Source: a virus
Length of the DNA stretch: 26,860 nt
Strand: one strand, 5' to 3'
IMG/VR virus record: IMGVR_UViG_3300008448_000515
Coordinates: 1 to 26,860 of that record
Of this stretch, positions 1 to 5,571 are shown in pieces. The position numbers were made by a program, and so were the translations under genes. How positions within the stretch are numbered: position 1 is the stretch's first letter; every line of letters starts with the position of its first letter. The notes under the pieces are model-generated. The model did not search any database, was not told the DNA's origin, and saw only the letters and a program-made list of their open reading frames with translations.

Positions 1-2
1 TA

Positions 3-47
3 AATCCTAAAATTATAGTAGGACATGAAAAAAAATTAGTAATTTAA
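3..47 (+). CDS. 3' end of an upstream gene (partial)
   Basis: Reading frame 3 is open from the left edge and encodes NPKIIVGHEKKLVI before a TAA at 45-47. The other two forward frames hit stops within the first ten bases, so this is the only forward frame that can carry a gene into the window. Only 14 residues are visible and no family can be named. It could be chance, since the stretch is short. Confidence 0.4.
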   Translation, partial: NPKIIVGHEKKLVI

Positions 48-60
48 TGACAATTTGTCA
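48..60. repeat. Perfect 13-nt palindrome, possible operator
   Basis: TGACAATTTGTCA is a perfect inverted repeat (6-bp arms around a central T). It lies directly after the upstream stop codon and just before the TAAATTTG box at 65-72 in the hsp20 upstream region. A position beside a promoter is typical of a repressor or activator site, but no second copy was noticed and no regulator is known, so the role is a guess. Confidence 0.35.
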
Positions 61-64
61 TACA

Positions 65-114
65 TAAATTTGTGGTATATTAATTGAATTATATTATCCG
101 AATTTATTTTTAAA
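65..114 (+). promoter_or_regulatory. hsp20 upstream region with weak promoter-like boxes
   Basis: The gap between 47 and 131 must hold the hsp20 promoter. It contains TAAATTTG (65-72), which fits the Bacteroidota -7 form TAnnTTTG but lacks a TTTG about 20 nt upstream. It also contains AATTTATTT (101-109), a one-base-short variant of the ATATTTAT motif found before other genes here. Which of these is used cannot be decided from the sequence. Confidence 0.35.
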
Positions 115-130
115 CTAAAACAAAACAAAT

Positions 131-538
131 ATGTACATTATCGATTACAACAAATTGTTAGAAACTTTCTTCAATGAACCTCTTCCAAAATGGACAGGTA
201 CAAGCACTATTAGTAAACCAACTCAATATTCTCCAAGCAAATGTGCGGTAGAATTAAAGGATGATAAGTTGGAATTGGCCTTTTCCGTAATAGGACATAA
301 TCCTAAAGATGTAGAAGTTCAATTAACTGCTGATAGAATCATTATCAAAGCAGTTAAAAACAAAGAAGATAAATCAGTTATAGGTCAGTTTACAGCTGAT
401 ATTAATGAAGAAATCAAAATCACCGATGAATTTGATGGATTAACTGCGAAAGCAGAAATCAAAAATGGTCTTTTACACATCGTTGTTGATAAAAAAGAAG
501 ACCAGAAACCAAAAAAATTAGAAATAAAATTTAAATAG
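131..538 (+). CDS. hsp20: Small heat shock protein (Hsp20 / alpha-crystallin family)
   Basis: This 135-residue protein has the layout of an Hsp20 chaperone. A short variable N-terminus (1-35) is followed by an alpha-crystallin beta-sandwich domain (about 36-122) with the family signature near its end, seen here as EIKNGLLHIVV (109-119). A charged C-terminal tail ends in LEIKFK. Family members form oligomers and hold unfolding proteins without using ATP. Hsp20 genes are known from T4-like phages of marine bacteria, where a role in folding or stabilising virion proteins has been suggested. The gene stands alone: a promoter-bearing gap precedes it and a strong terminator follows. The ATG at 131 is preceded by A-rich sequence without a Shine-Dalgarno site, as is usual for Bacteroidota. 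Residues 1-35 resemble no substrate-specific region that I recognise. Confidence 0.88.
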   Translation: MYIIDYNKLLETFFNEPLPKWTGTSTISKPTQYSPSKCAVELKDDKLELAFSVIGHNPKDVEVQLTADRIIIKAVKNKEDKSVIGQFTADINEEIKITDEFDGLTAKAEIKNGLLHIVVDKKEDQKPKKLEIKFK

Positions 539-574
539 TTTTATTTGGTAATTTGAGTTATTTTTAGTATCTTT

Positions 575-614
575 AATGGGTAAGGGCAATTTCGTTCTTA
601 CCCATTTTTATTTT
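575..614 (+). terminator. Rho-independent terminator after hsp20
   Basis: AATGGGTAAG (575-584) pairs perfectly with CTTACCCATT (597-606) across a 12-nt loop, and the stem runs into a T-rich tract (605-614). This ends the hsp20 transcript 37 nt after its stop codon and isolates it from the genes downstream. Confidence 0.88.
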
Positions 615-618
615 ATAA

Positions 619-626
619 ATATTTAT
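619..626 (+). promoter_or_regulatory. Candidate phage late-promoter motif ATATTTAT, site 1
   Basis: The octamer lies 4 nt before the ATG at 631, directly after the hsp20 terminator. It overlaps TATAAATA (614-621), which is the T4 late -10 consensus. It is one of seven intergenic copies in the window. Promoter function is inferred from placement only. If it acts as a -10 element, the transcript would have almost no leader. Confidence 0.5.
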
Positions 627-630
627 TACT

Positions 631-816
631 ATGATGTACAAAAAGAAAGTGCAAGAACTATTGGATGTTCTTGAAGGAAAATTGAGAATTATCGAAAACG
701 CTTCGACAGGTCAAATGAGATTAACAAGTCAAGAACTCTCAACAGTTATAAATCAAACTAAGCAAGTTAGAGAAAAACTTTCTGAATTAGTAAGTATTGA
801 ACGAGAAGGGCAATAA
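631..816 (+). CDS. Small coiled-coil protein, unknown function
   Basis: The 61 residues are mostly helical with heptad-like spacing of hydrophobic residues and many Lys, Glu and Gln, so a short coiled coil is likely. There is no signal peptide or membrane segment. It begins with two adjacent ATG codons (631 and 634). The stop is only 1 nt from the ATG of the membrane protein downstream, suggesting translational coupling and a shared role. The partner also carries a long coiled coil, so direct contact is possible but unproven. No family was recognised. Confidence 0.7.
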   Translation: MMYKKKVQELLDVLEGKLRIIENASTGQMRLTSQELSTVINQTKQVREKLSELVSIEREGQ

Positions 817-817
817 A

Positions 818-1888
818 ATGAATTGGCTAAAAGTATTAGTAGGATTATCTGCTATTATTATAGCAGGATGTGCAGCTTATTTCTCCGTAACCGGTTTAGG
901 TGTTCTTTTTGCAGGAGCATCTATATCAGTTATGGTGATGGCTAGCGCTTTAGAATTGGCTAAATTAGTAGCAGCAACTTATCTAAAGCAAAAATGGGAT
1001 GATATTGGTGGATTTAACAAATGGTATCTAACAATTTCGGTAGGTGTATTAATGTTAATCACTTCTGCCGGTATTTTTGGATATCTTTCTAACGCTTTTC
1101 AAGCACAATCTCTACAATTACAGCAAGTTGATAGAGAAATTATGGTTCACCAAACAAAAATTGACCAAAATACAACTCAAATTACTCAACTTTCCACTCA
1201 AATTACTGAATTTAACACAAATCAAGGTAAAATATTGGATGGTGGTAAGGTAAATTCCCGTCTTATTCGTTCAATTGATAACAGAGATAGAGAAATTTCG
1301 AAAATTAACGATAAAATTTCAAAATTACAAGAACAAAATGCTCAGGAAACCGAAAAAATCAACGAAATTAAGATTGCAAACTTAGATTTAGAGAAAGAAG
1401 TAGGCGGATTTCGATTTGTTGCTGAAGCATTTGGTATAGAATTGAAAAATGTAGTAAAATTCTTCATATTTTTGATTGTAATAGTGTTTGACCCACTAGC
1501 AGTTGCTCTAATTATCGCATTTAACGGATTAATTGAATCCCAATCAGATAAAAGAAAAAGAATTTTAACTGAAATGATGGAAAATGACCAAAAATTGGGA
1601 TTGTATGAGGTATATGGTGATACCAAAGAAGATATAATGGAAAATATTTCACAAAATACTGAAGATAGTGGAAAAAATTTACCAATTAAGAAAGAAACTC
1701 CTACAATAGAAGAAAATACATCCAATTTACAATGGGAGGAATATATGCACCCAGATTTTCCTTGGGCTAAGAAGAATCTATGGATAAATAATCCAAAAGC
1801 CGTACAATATTGGATTAACACTAAAAAAGGTACTGAAAAAGAGTACTCTAAAATCTTAAACGAAGAAGAAAATACAAAAACTTACTAA
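818..1888 (+). CDS. Membrane protein with central coiled coil, conserved-phage type
   Basis: The 356-residue product has two hydrophobic helices near its N-terminus (about 3-23 and 27-50), a third at about 69-90, a long Gln/Ile/Lys-rich coiled coil (about 98-195) and a fourth helix around the FFIFLIVIVFDPLAV segment (about 212-238). A hydrophilic tail of some 120 residues follows. Proteins with this layout and a DPLA-containing last helix occur in T4-like marine phages as I recall them, without a known function. An envelope role in lysis, adsorption or superinfection control is possible. I chose ATG 818 rather than the in-frame TTG at 797: 818 follows the preceding stop by 1 nt, has a purine run (GAGAAGGG) at useful spacing, and makes the protein start directly before its first membrane helix. 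Confidence 0.75.
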   Translation: MNWLKVLVGLSAIIIAGCAAYFSVTGLGVLFAGASISVMVMASALELAKLVAATYLKQKWDDIGGFNKWYLTISVGVLMLITSAGIFGYLSNAFQAQSLQLQQVDREIMVHQTKIDQNTTQITQLSTQITEFNTNQGKILDGGKVNSRLIRSIDNRDREISKINDKISKLQEQNAQETEKINEIKIANLDLEKEVGGFRFVAEAFGIELKNVVKFFIFLIVIVFDPLAVALIIAFNGLIESQSDKRKRILTEMMENDQKLGLYEVYGDTKEDIMENISQNTEDSGKNLPIKKETPTIEENTSNLQWEEYMHPDFPWAKKNLWINNPKAVQYWINTKKGTEKEYSKILNEEENTKTY

Positions 1889-1892
1889 AAAG

Positions 1893-1924
1893 TTTGGTAT
1901 TCTAAAATAAATTTCTTATATTTG
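1893..1924 (+). promoter_or_regulatory. Bacteroidota-type promoter, leaderless, for the uvdE-to-sigma operon
   Basis: TTTG (1893-1896), a 20-nt spacer and TATATTTG (1917-1924) match the Bacteroidota housekeeping promoter form (TTTG near -33, TAnnTTTG near -7). Only 4 nt separate the -7 box from ATG 1929. The family-typical N-terminus of UvdE begins at that ATG, so the start codon is firm. Transcription would therefore begin at or beside the start codon, giving a leaderless mRNA. The same spacing recurs exactly before the primase gene. Confidence 0.75.
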
Positions 1925-1928
1925 TACT

Positions 1929-2819
1929 ATGAATATAGGATATGCATGTATTAATATGACGATGGGTAAGAAAGTTACCACAAATCGTTCAATGGTGAAG
2001 AAAACATTCAATGCCAGAGGCTTGGATTATGTTTCGGAGTTGGCATTAGCAAATGCTAAAGATTTAATCAAAATATTAGAATGGAATCGATTAAATGGAA
2101 TTAATTTCTTCCGTTTATCATCTGCTTTAATCCCTTGGGGTGATAATATTGATATTACCCAATTAAAAGATTATGAGGAGTTTAAATTCGAATTAAAGAA
2201 AGCAGGTGATTACGCTAAGTTTTGGAATATGCGTATCAATTCACATCCAGGTCCTTTCAATGTACTTCCATCTCCAAATGAATCAGTTATTCAAAAAACT
2301 TTTGCTGATTTAGAATTACATGGTAAGATATTTGACCTTATGGGATTATCTAAAACTCCATACAACAATATTAATATCCATTGTAATGGTGTCTACGGCG
2401 ATAAACAATCTGCGATGGATAGATTGATTACAAACTTCAAAAGACTCTCACCAAGCGTACGCAAACGATTGACATTGGAGAATGATGATAAGGCTTCTAT
2501 GTATTCCGTAAAAGACCTTATGTATATTCACGAAAACACAGGTATTCCAATTGTATTTGATTATCATCACCATCAATTTTGTACAGGTGATTTATCAGAA
2601 GAAGCTGCACTTAAATTAGCAGCAACTACTTGGCCAAAGGGTATTACGCAAGAAGTTCACTATTCAGAATCAAAAGCATTGCACGAAAATAATCCAAAAG
2701 AAAAACCACAAGCTCATTCATTGTATATTAATTCTTTACCAGATACATACGGATTGGATGTAGATATTATGGTTGAAGCAAAAGCAAAAGAATTGGCAAT
2801 ATTGCCTTTTATAAAATAA
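1929..2819 (+). CDS. uvsE: UV-damage DNA endonuclease (UvdE/UvsE family)
   Basis: UvdE enzymes are TIM-barrel metalloenzymes that nick DNA 5' of UV photoproducts and start an alternative excision repair pathway. The 296 residues match the family's full length, and the usual metal-site residues are present in order: H106 (in HPGPFN), H151 (in NIHCNG), E184 (in LTLEND), D211 and H214 (in DYHHHQF), H244, H263 and E283. The N-terminal GYACIN segment (4-9) is also typical and fixes ATG 1929 as the start. It is the first gene of an operon from a host-type promoter, so it is probably made early, when incoming phage DNA would need repair. T4 uses the unrelated DenV glycosylase for this job. A UV repair gene suits a phage of sunlit water. 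Confidence 0.93.
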   Translation: MNIGYACINMTMGKKVTTNRSMVKKTFNARGLDYVSELALANAKDLIKILEWNRLNGINFFRLSSALIPWGDNIDITQLKDYEEFKFELKKAGDYAKFWNMRINSHPGPFNVLPSPNESVIQKTFADLELHGKIFDLMGLSKTPYNNINIHCNGVYGDKQSAMDRLITNFKRLSPSVRKRLTLENDDKASMYSVKDLMYIHENTGIPIVFDYHHHQFCTGDLSEEAALKLAATTWPKGITQEVHYSESKALHENNPKEKPQAHSLYINSLPDTYGLDVDIMVEAKAKELAILPFIK

Positions 2820-2824
2820 AGTAT

Positions 2825-3166
2825 ATGAAAAAATACGCATTATTCATCGGAAGATGGCAAACATGGCACAAAGGGCATCAATGGTTAATTGACCAGCAAT
2901 TTGATAAGGGTAAAAATGTTTGGATAGCCATCAGAGATGTTAATAGAGATGAAAATAATCCTAAAACAGCAAAAGAAGTTTTAGATGAATTAACTAATGA
3001 ACTAAGAGGTTATCTATCTACTGGTAGATTGTTTATTTCAATTATACCCGATATTGAATCGGTAAACTATGGTAGAGGTGTGGGATATGATGTAATTTAT
3101 CACGAACCACCAGCTGAAATTGCTGAAATTAGTGGTACAAAACTAAGAGAAAGTGCCATTAGTTAA
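2825..3166 (+). CDS. Small cytidylyltransferase-fold nucleotidyltransferase
   Basis: The N-terminus reads as a beta strand followed by GRWQTWHKGHQ (9-19), which contains the HxGH nucleotide-binding motif (H15, H18) of the class that includes NMN adenylyltransferase, pantetheine-phosphate adenylyltransferase and CTP transferases. Near the C-terminus ISGTKLRE (103-110) matches the second family motif (ISST.hR type). These enzymes transfer NMP from an NTP to a phosphorylated substrate. At 113 residues it is shorter than typical cellular enzymes (about 160), so it may be a minimal version. The substrate cannot be read from the sequence. NMN (NAD synthesis) is one option, because NAD genes are common in large phages. 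It starts 5 nt after uvsE and overlaps the next gene by 14 nt. Confidence 0.8.
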   Translation: MKKYALFIGRWQTWHKGHQWLIDQQFDKGKNVWIAIRDVNRDENNPKTAKEVLDELTNELRGYLSTGRLFISIIPDIESVNYGRGVGYDVIYHEPPAEIAEISGTKLRESAIS

Positions 3167-3389
3167 ACGACATATAGCTAAAACCATCTCATATCGTATT
3201 TTAAGTACGCTTATAGGGTTTTTATTGATGTGGTGGATAAGTGGTTCAATTAAAATAGGAGCTGCATTTGGTGTAGCAGAATTAGTATACAAGCCAATAC
3301 AATACTTTCTACATGAAAGGTTTTGGTACAAATTTATAAAATACGGATTAAAAAATAAACAAAATGAAATTAATAGTAGACAAAGGTAA
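3153..3389 (+). CDS. DUF2061 family small membrane protein
   Basis: The 78 residues fit the DUF2061 family: a basic N-terminus KRHIAKTISYR (5-15), a hydrophobic helix (about 16-31), a second, weaker hydrophobic stretch (about 33-46) and the conserved HERFWYKF segment (54-61). Function is unknown. In phages and bacteria this domain often lies beside or is fused to sulfate/nucleotide-activating enzymes, which agrees with the nucleotidyltransferase gene just upstream. The start is GTG 3153, the only plausible start codon before the conserved segment. It lies inside the upstream gene (14-nt overlap, +1 frame), so its translation is probably coupled. Its 3' end overlaps the deformylase gene by 26 nt. 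Confidence 0.8.
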   Translation: MPLVKRHIAKTISYRILSTLIGFLLMWWISGSIKIGAAFGVAELVYKPIQYFLHERFWYKFIKYGLKNKQNEINSRQR

Positions 3390-3999
3390 GAACGGATTAC
3401 AAACAAAAGAATTTGTAGAGTATTTGAAAACTCCAATTTTAAAAACGGAGATAACTACAAAGGAAGCAGATGAATTAAGAACTCAATTGGAAGAAGGTAT
3501 GGTATTATACCCAGGTTTAGGAATATCCGCTCCACAATTGGGTATTAAAAAAAGAGCATGTTATATTAAATTTGGTGAAGAAGAACTATTCTTATTAAAT
3601 CCAATCATTACAGCTAAAAGCCAAGAAGGATTTCTATTTTATGAAGGTTGTTTATCAATTCCTTCAACTTTAACTAAACCTATCAGAACTATCCGTGCAA
3701 CTAAAGTTGTTGTACAAACTGATAACTTAGGTGAGTTAACATTTGAAATCAATCCAGATGGAGATAGAGCAAATGAGCAAATTTCGAAAGAAACAATGAT
3801 GACAGTTATTGTTCAACACGAAATAGACCACTTAGATGGTATTACTATCAAAGATAGAGTGTATTCTACAACTGTTACTAAAAAAAGTAATTATGGTAGA
3901 AACGATAAGATTGTAATGAAATCTCCTTCCGGCGAATTGGAAGAGATTAAATACAAACATGCAAATAAATATTTTTTACAAGGATACGAAATAGTATAA
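3364..3999 (+). CDS. def: Peptide deformylase
   Basis: Peptide deformylase removes the formyl group from the N-terminal Met of new proteins using a bound metal. All three family motifs are intact: GLGISAPQ (51-58), EGCLS (94-98, metal ligand C96) and HEIDH (152-156, ligands H152 and H156, catalytic E153). At 211 residues it is longer than many phage deformylases. The extra is a basic C-terminal region (about 165-211) not needed for the catalytic core. Phage deformylases are well known in marine cyanophages, where they are thought to keep processing of phage or photosystem proteins going. Here the host is probably not photosynthetic, so support for general protein synthesis is likelier. ATG 3364 is preceded by the A-rich sequence typical of this genome. 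Confidence 0.95.
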   Translation: MKLIVDKGKNGLQTKEFVEYLKTPILKTEITTKEADELRTQLEEGMVLYPGLGISAPQLGIKKRACYIKFGEEELFLLNPIITAKSQEGFLFYEGCLSIPSTLTKPIRTIRATKVVVQTDNLGELTFEINPDGDRANEQISKETMMTVIVQHEIDHLDGITIKDRVYSTTVTKKSNYGRNDKIVMKSPSGELEEIKYKHANKYFLQGYEIV

Positions 4000-4000
4000 T

Positions 4001-4240
4001 ATGGAACTAATAATCATAATTTTAGTTGTATTCCTAGCAGTTGCTGGATATACAATATGGAATCTTCTAAATAAATTAGAAAAATTAGAAGATTTTATTA
4101 ATCTACAAGAAGAAAGAGATATTCAACTATTATCAAATTTAAAAGATTTGGATTCAAAACAAATGTTTGAAAAAGATGATGAAGTTGGTAGTATCTTTGA
4201 TAAGATGAAAGAAATTATTGAAGCTTACAAAGAAATCTAA
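4001..4240 (+). CDS. One-helix membrane protein with coiled-coil tail
   Basis: The 79 residues consist of an N-terminal hydrophobic helix (about 3-22, rich in Ile, Leu and Val) and a charged helical tail with a heptad-like pattern. The tail ends in a segment FEKDDEVGSIFDKMKEII (56-73), which I believe recurs in small proteins of other T4-like marine phages. It starts 1 nt after the deformylase stop and ends 2 nt before the sigma-factor gene, so it is clearly in the operon. Function is unknown. A membrane-tethered regulator is one possibility given the neighbour, but nothing in the sequence shows it. Confidence 0.7.
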   Translation: MELIIIILVVFLAVAGYTIWNLLNKLEKLEDFINLQEERDIQLLSNLKDLDSKQMFEKDDEVGSIFDKMKEIIEAYKEI

Positions 4241-4242
4241 TA

Positions 4243-4932
4243 ATGCCTAGAAAACCCAGAAACAAACAATACTTTACAAAGGATACAGAAGATGCTATCA
4301 TAGAATATAATTCAACTGATGACCAGTACATCAAAGATAGAGTGTATAGAGATAGAATTAAACCTGCCTTTGATAAACTAGCAGAAATAGTATATAACAA
4401 ATGGAAATTCACCTACTTTGATGATGACCCACAAGATGTAATGAGTGAAGTTGTTACATTTATGATTGAGAAGATTCATATGTACAAAGCAGGTAAAGGA
4501 AAAGCATTTTCTTACTTTACTATTGTTGCAAGAAATTATTTGATTCTCACAAACAACGCAAATTACAAACGATATAAAGATACGGATATCATGTCTGCTA
4601 TGCCAGAATCATTTGATACCGAAAACAATTGGAAAGAAGAAAATCAGAATGATGAATATCGTACATTCAATACGAGAATGTTAGCATATTGGGATGAACA
4701 TTTAGAAAACTATTTCCAAAAGAAAAGAGATATTCAGATAGCAGATGCTGTATTAGAATTATTCCGCAGAGCGGAGTACATAGAATCTTTTAATAAAAAA
4801 TCCCTTTACTTACTAATCAGAGAAATGACAGGGCATCCAACTCATTATATTACAAAAGTGGTTAATAAAATGAGAGAAAAACAAATGGAATTGTATAACC
4901 AATTTATGGATGAAGGGGATATAAGAATATAA
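4243..4932 (+). CDS. Late-transcription RNA polymerase sigma factor (T4 gp55-like)
   Basis: This 229-residue protein resembles the gp55-type late sigma factors of T4-like phages, which replace the host sigma subunit and guide host RNA polymerase to short late promoters. It has a helical N-terminal half and a core segment GKGKAFSYFTIVARNYLI (84-101) that matches sigma-70 region 2, used for core-polymerase and -10 contact. A long helical C-terminus follows, with no clear region 4, as expected for gp55. It is the last gene of the host-promoter operon. The first ATATTTAT motif of the virion cluster begins 16 nt after its stop codon. I infer that this protein recognises that motif. Assignment rests on remembered family patterns, not on a search. 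Confidence 0.8.
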   Translation: MPRKPRNKQYFTKDTEDAIIEYNSTDDQYIKDRVYRDRIKPAFDKLAEIVYNKWKFTYFDDDPQDVMSEVVTFMIEKIHMYKAGKGKAFSYFTIVARNYLILTNNANYKRYKDTDIMSAMPESFDTENNWKEENQNDEYRTFNTRMLAYWDEHLENYFQKKRDIQIADAVLELFRRAEYIESFNKKSLYLLIREMTGHPTHYITKVVNKMREKQMELYNQFMDEGDIRI

Positions 4933-4947
4933 CTTTATAATATAAGA

Positions 4948-4955
4948 ATATTTAT
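4948..4955 (+). promoter_or_regulatory. Candidate late-promoter motif ATATTTAT, site 2
   Basis: The octamer, in context AATATTTATTCT, lies 8 nt before ATG 4964 in the gap between the sigma-factor gene and the first gene of the virion cluster. It would drive the 4964-8039 unit. Confidence 0.55.
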
Positions 4956-4963
4956 TCTAAACA

Positions 4964-5167
4964 ATGTTTATGAAAAATACATTAGTTAAATTGGAATCTA
5001 TTAATTGTTGGGCAGGTGAATTAGGAATAATGCCATCCGATGATAATAATTTACCAATTATGGAAGAATCTAAAGCTTGGGAAAATATTCCTAATGAATT
5101 CTTTCAACAACTATCATCTGAGGATAAAGAAACAGTAAATAAACTAATTAATAAAGGTATAGAATAA
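4964..5167 (+). CDS. Small acidic protein, unknown function
   Basis: The 67 residues are acidic and soluble in character, with no membrane segment, cysteine motif or repeat. The C-terminal part looks helical. Met 1 (4964) and Met 3 (4970) are both possible starts. The first is nearer the upstream ATATTTAT motif. The stop overlaps the next ATG by 1 nt (TAATG), so it is co-translated with the following gene and with the gp5-like gene. That makes a virion or assembly role likely, but no family was recognised. Confidence 0.6.
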   Translation: MFMKNTLVKLESINCWAGELGIMPSDDNNLPIMEESKAWENIPNEFFQQLSSEDKETVNKLINKGIE

Positions 5168-5571
5168 TGAGTTCAGAATTTCAATTATTTGATGGTAAAA
5201 ATTTATCATCATTGTTCAAAGATATTTACGATAACCAACAAACTAAAAAGAAGAATATTTCAGAAATGATTGAATCTCTTCGTAAGTTAATTAAGAATGT
5301 TGGTGAAGCTACAGTTATAGCTCCAATCATTAAAGATTTAATTGATTCATCTATTAAAAATGATGACCACTTAATTAAATTAGCAACGATTGCACAAAGA
5401 TTAGCTACAGCGGAAGCAAAGGGTATTGGTGAAGATGGGTGGTTAAGTGAAAGTGAAAAAGCACAACTACTAACGGATTTAGAAGATACAGTTAACGAAT
5501 TTGAAAAGAAAGCAGATGAAAAGTTAACCGATATACAAATTGAAATAGAAGAAATAAAAACAAAAATATAA
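5167..5571 (+). CDS. Helical protein of the baseplate cluster, unknown function
   Basis: This 134-residue product is almost entirely helical. An N-terminal FDGKNLSSLFKDIYDNQ segment (8-24) is followed by amphipathic helices and a strongly charged coiled-coil C-terminus (about 100-134). Proteins with the same N-terminal pattern sit beside gp5-like genes in other marine T4-like phages as I recall them, but their role is not known. The stop is immediately followed by the gp5-like start, so a structural or assembly role in the baseplate hub is the best inference. Confidence 0.65.
   Translation: MSSEFQLFDGKNLSSLFKDIYDNQQTKKKNISEMIESLRKLIKNVGEATVIAPIIKDLIDSSIKNDDHLIKLATIAQRLATAEAKGIGEDGWLSESEKAQLLTDLEDTVNEFEKKADEKLTDIQIEIEEIKTKI

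Noticed and set aside
54-97. TTTG at 54-57 or 69-72 paired with TATATTAA or TATATTAT as a host-type hsp20 promoter
   Set aside because: The -7 candidates miss the final TTTG and the spacers are 17-18 nt, so the fit is clearly weaker than at 1893 and 23427. It is kept only as a low-confidence region.
614-621. TATAAATA, the T4 late consensus, as the main late promoter
   Set aside because: It was noticed in front of only one gene and overlaps the ATATTTAT copy there. The other six gaps have ATATTTAT but not TATAAATA.
797-817. TTG at 797 as the start of the membrane protein
   Set aside because: It would overlap the upstream gene by 20 nt and add seven hydrophilic residues, while ATG 818 lies 1 nt after the upstream stop and directly before the first hydrophobic helix.
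1342-1821. 159-residue open frame on the minus strand inside the membrane-protein gene
   Set aside because: It lies wholly opposite a convincing + strand gene, has no start context or family pattern, and mirrors the codons of the opposing frame.
3140-3170. Programmed frameshift fusing the nucleotidyltransferase to DUF2061
   Set aside because: The frames differ by +1, and no slippery run, rare-codon stall or downstream structure is visible in the overlap. A GTG start with coupled translation is simpler.
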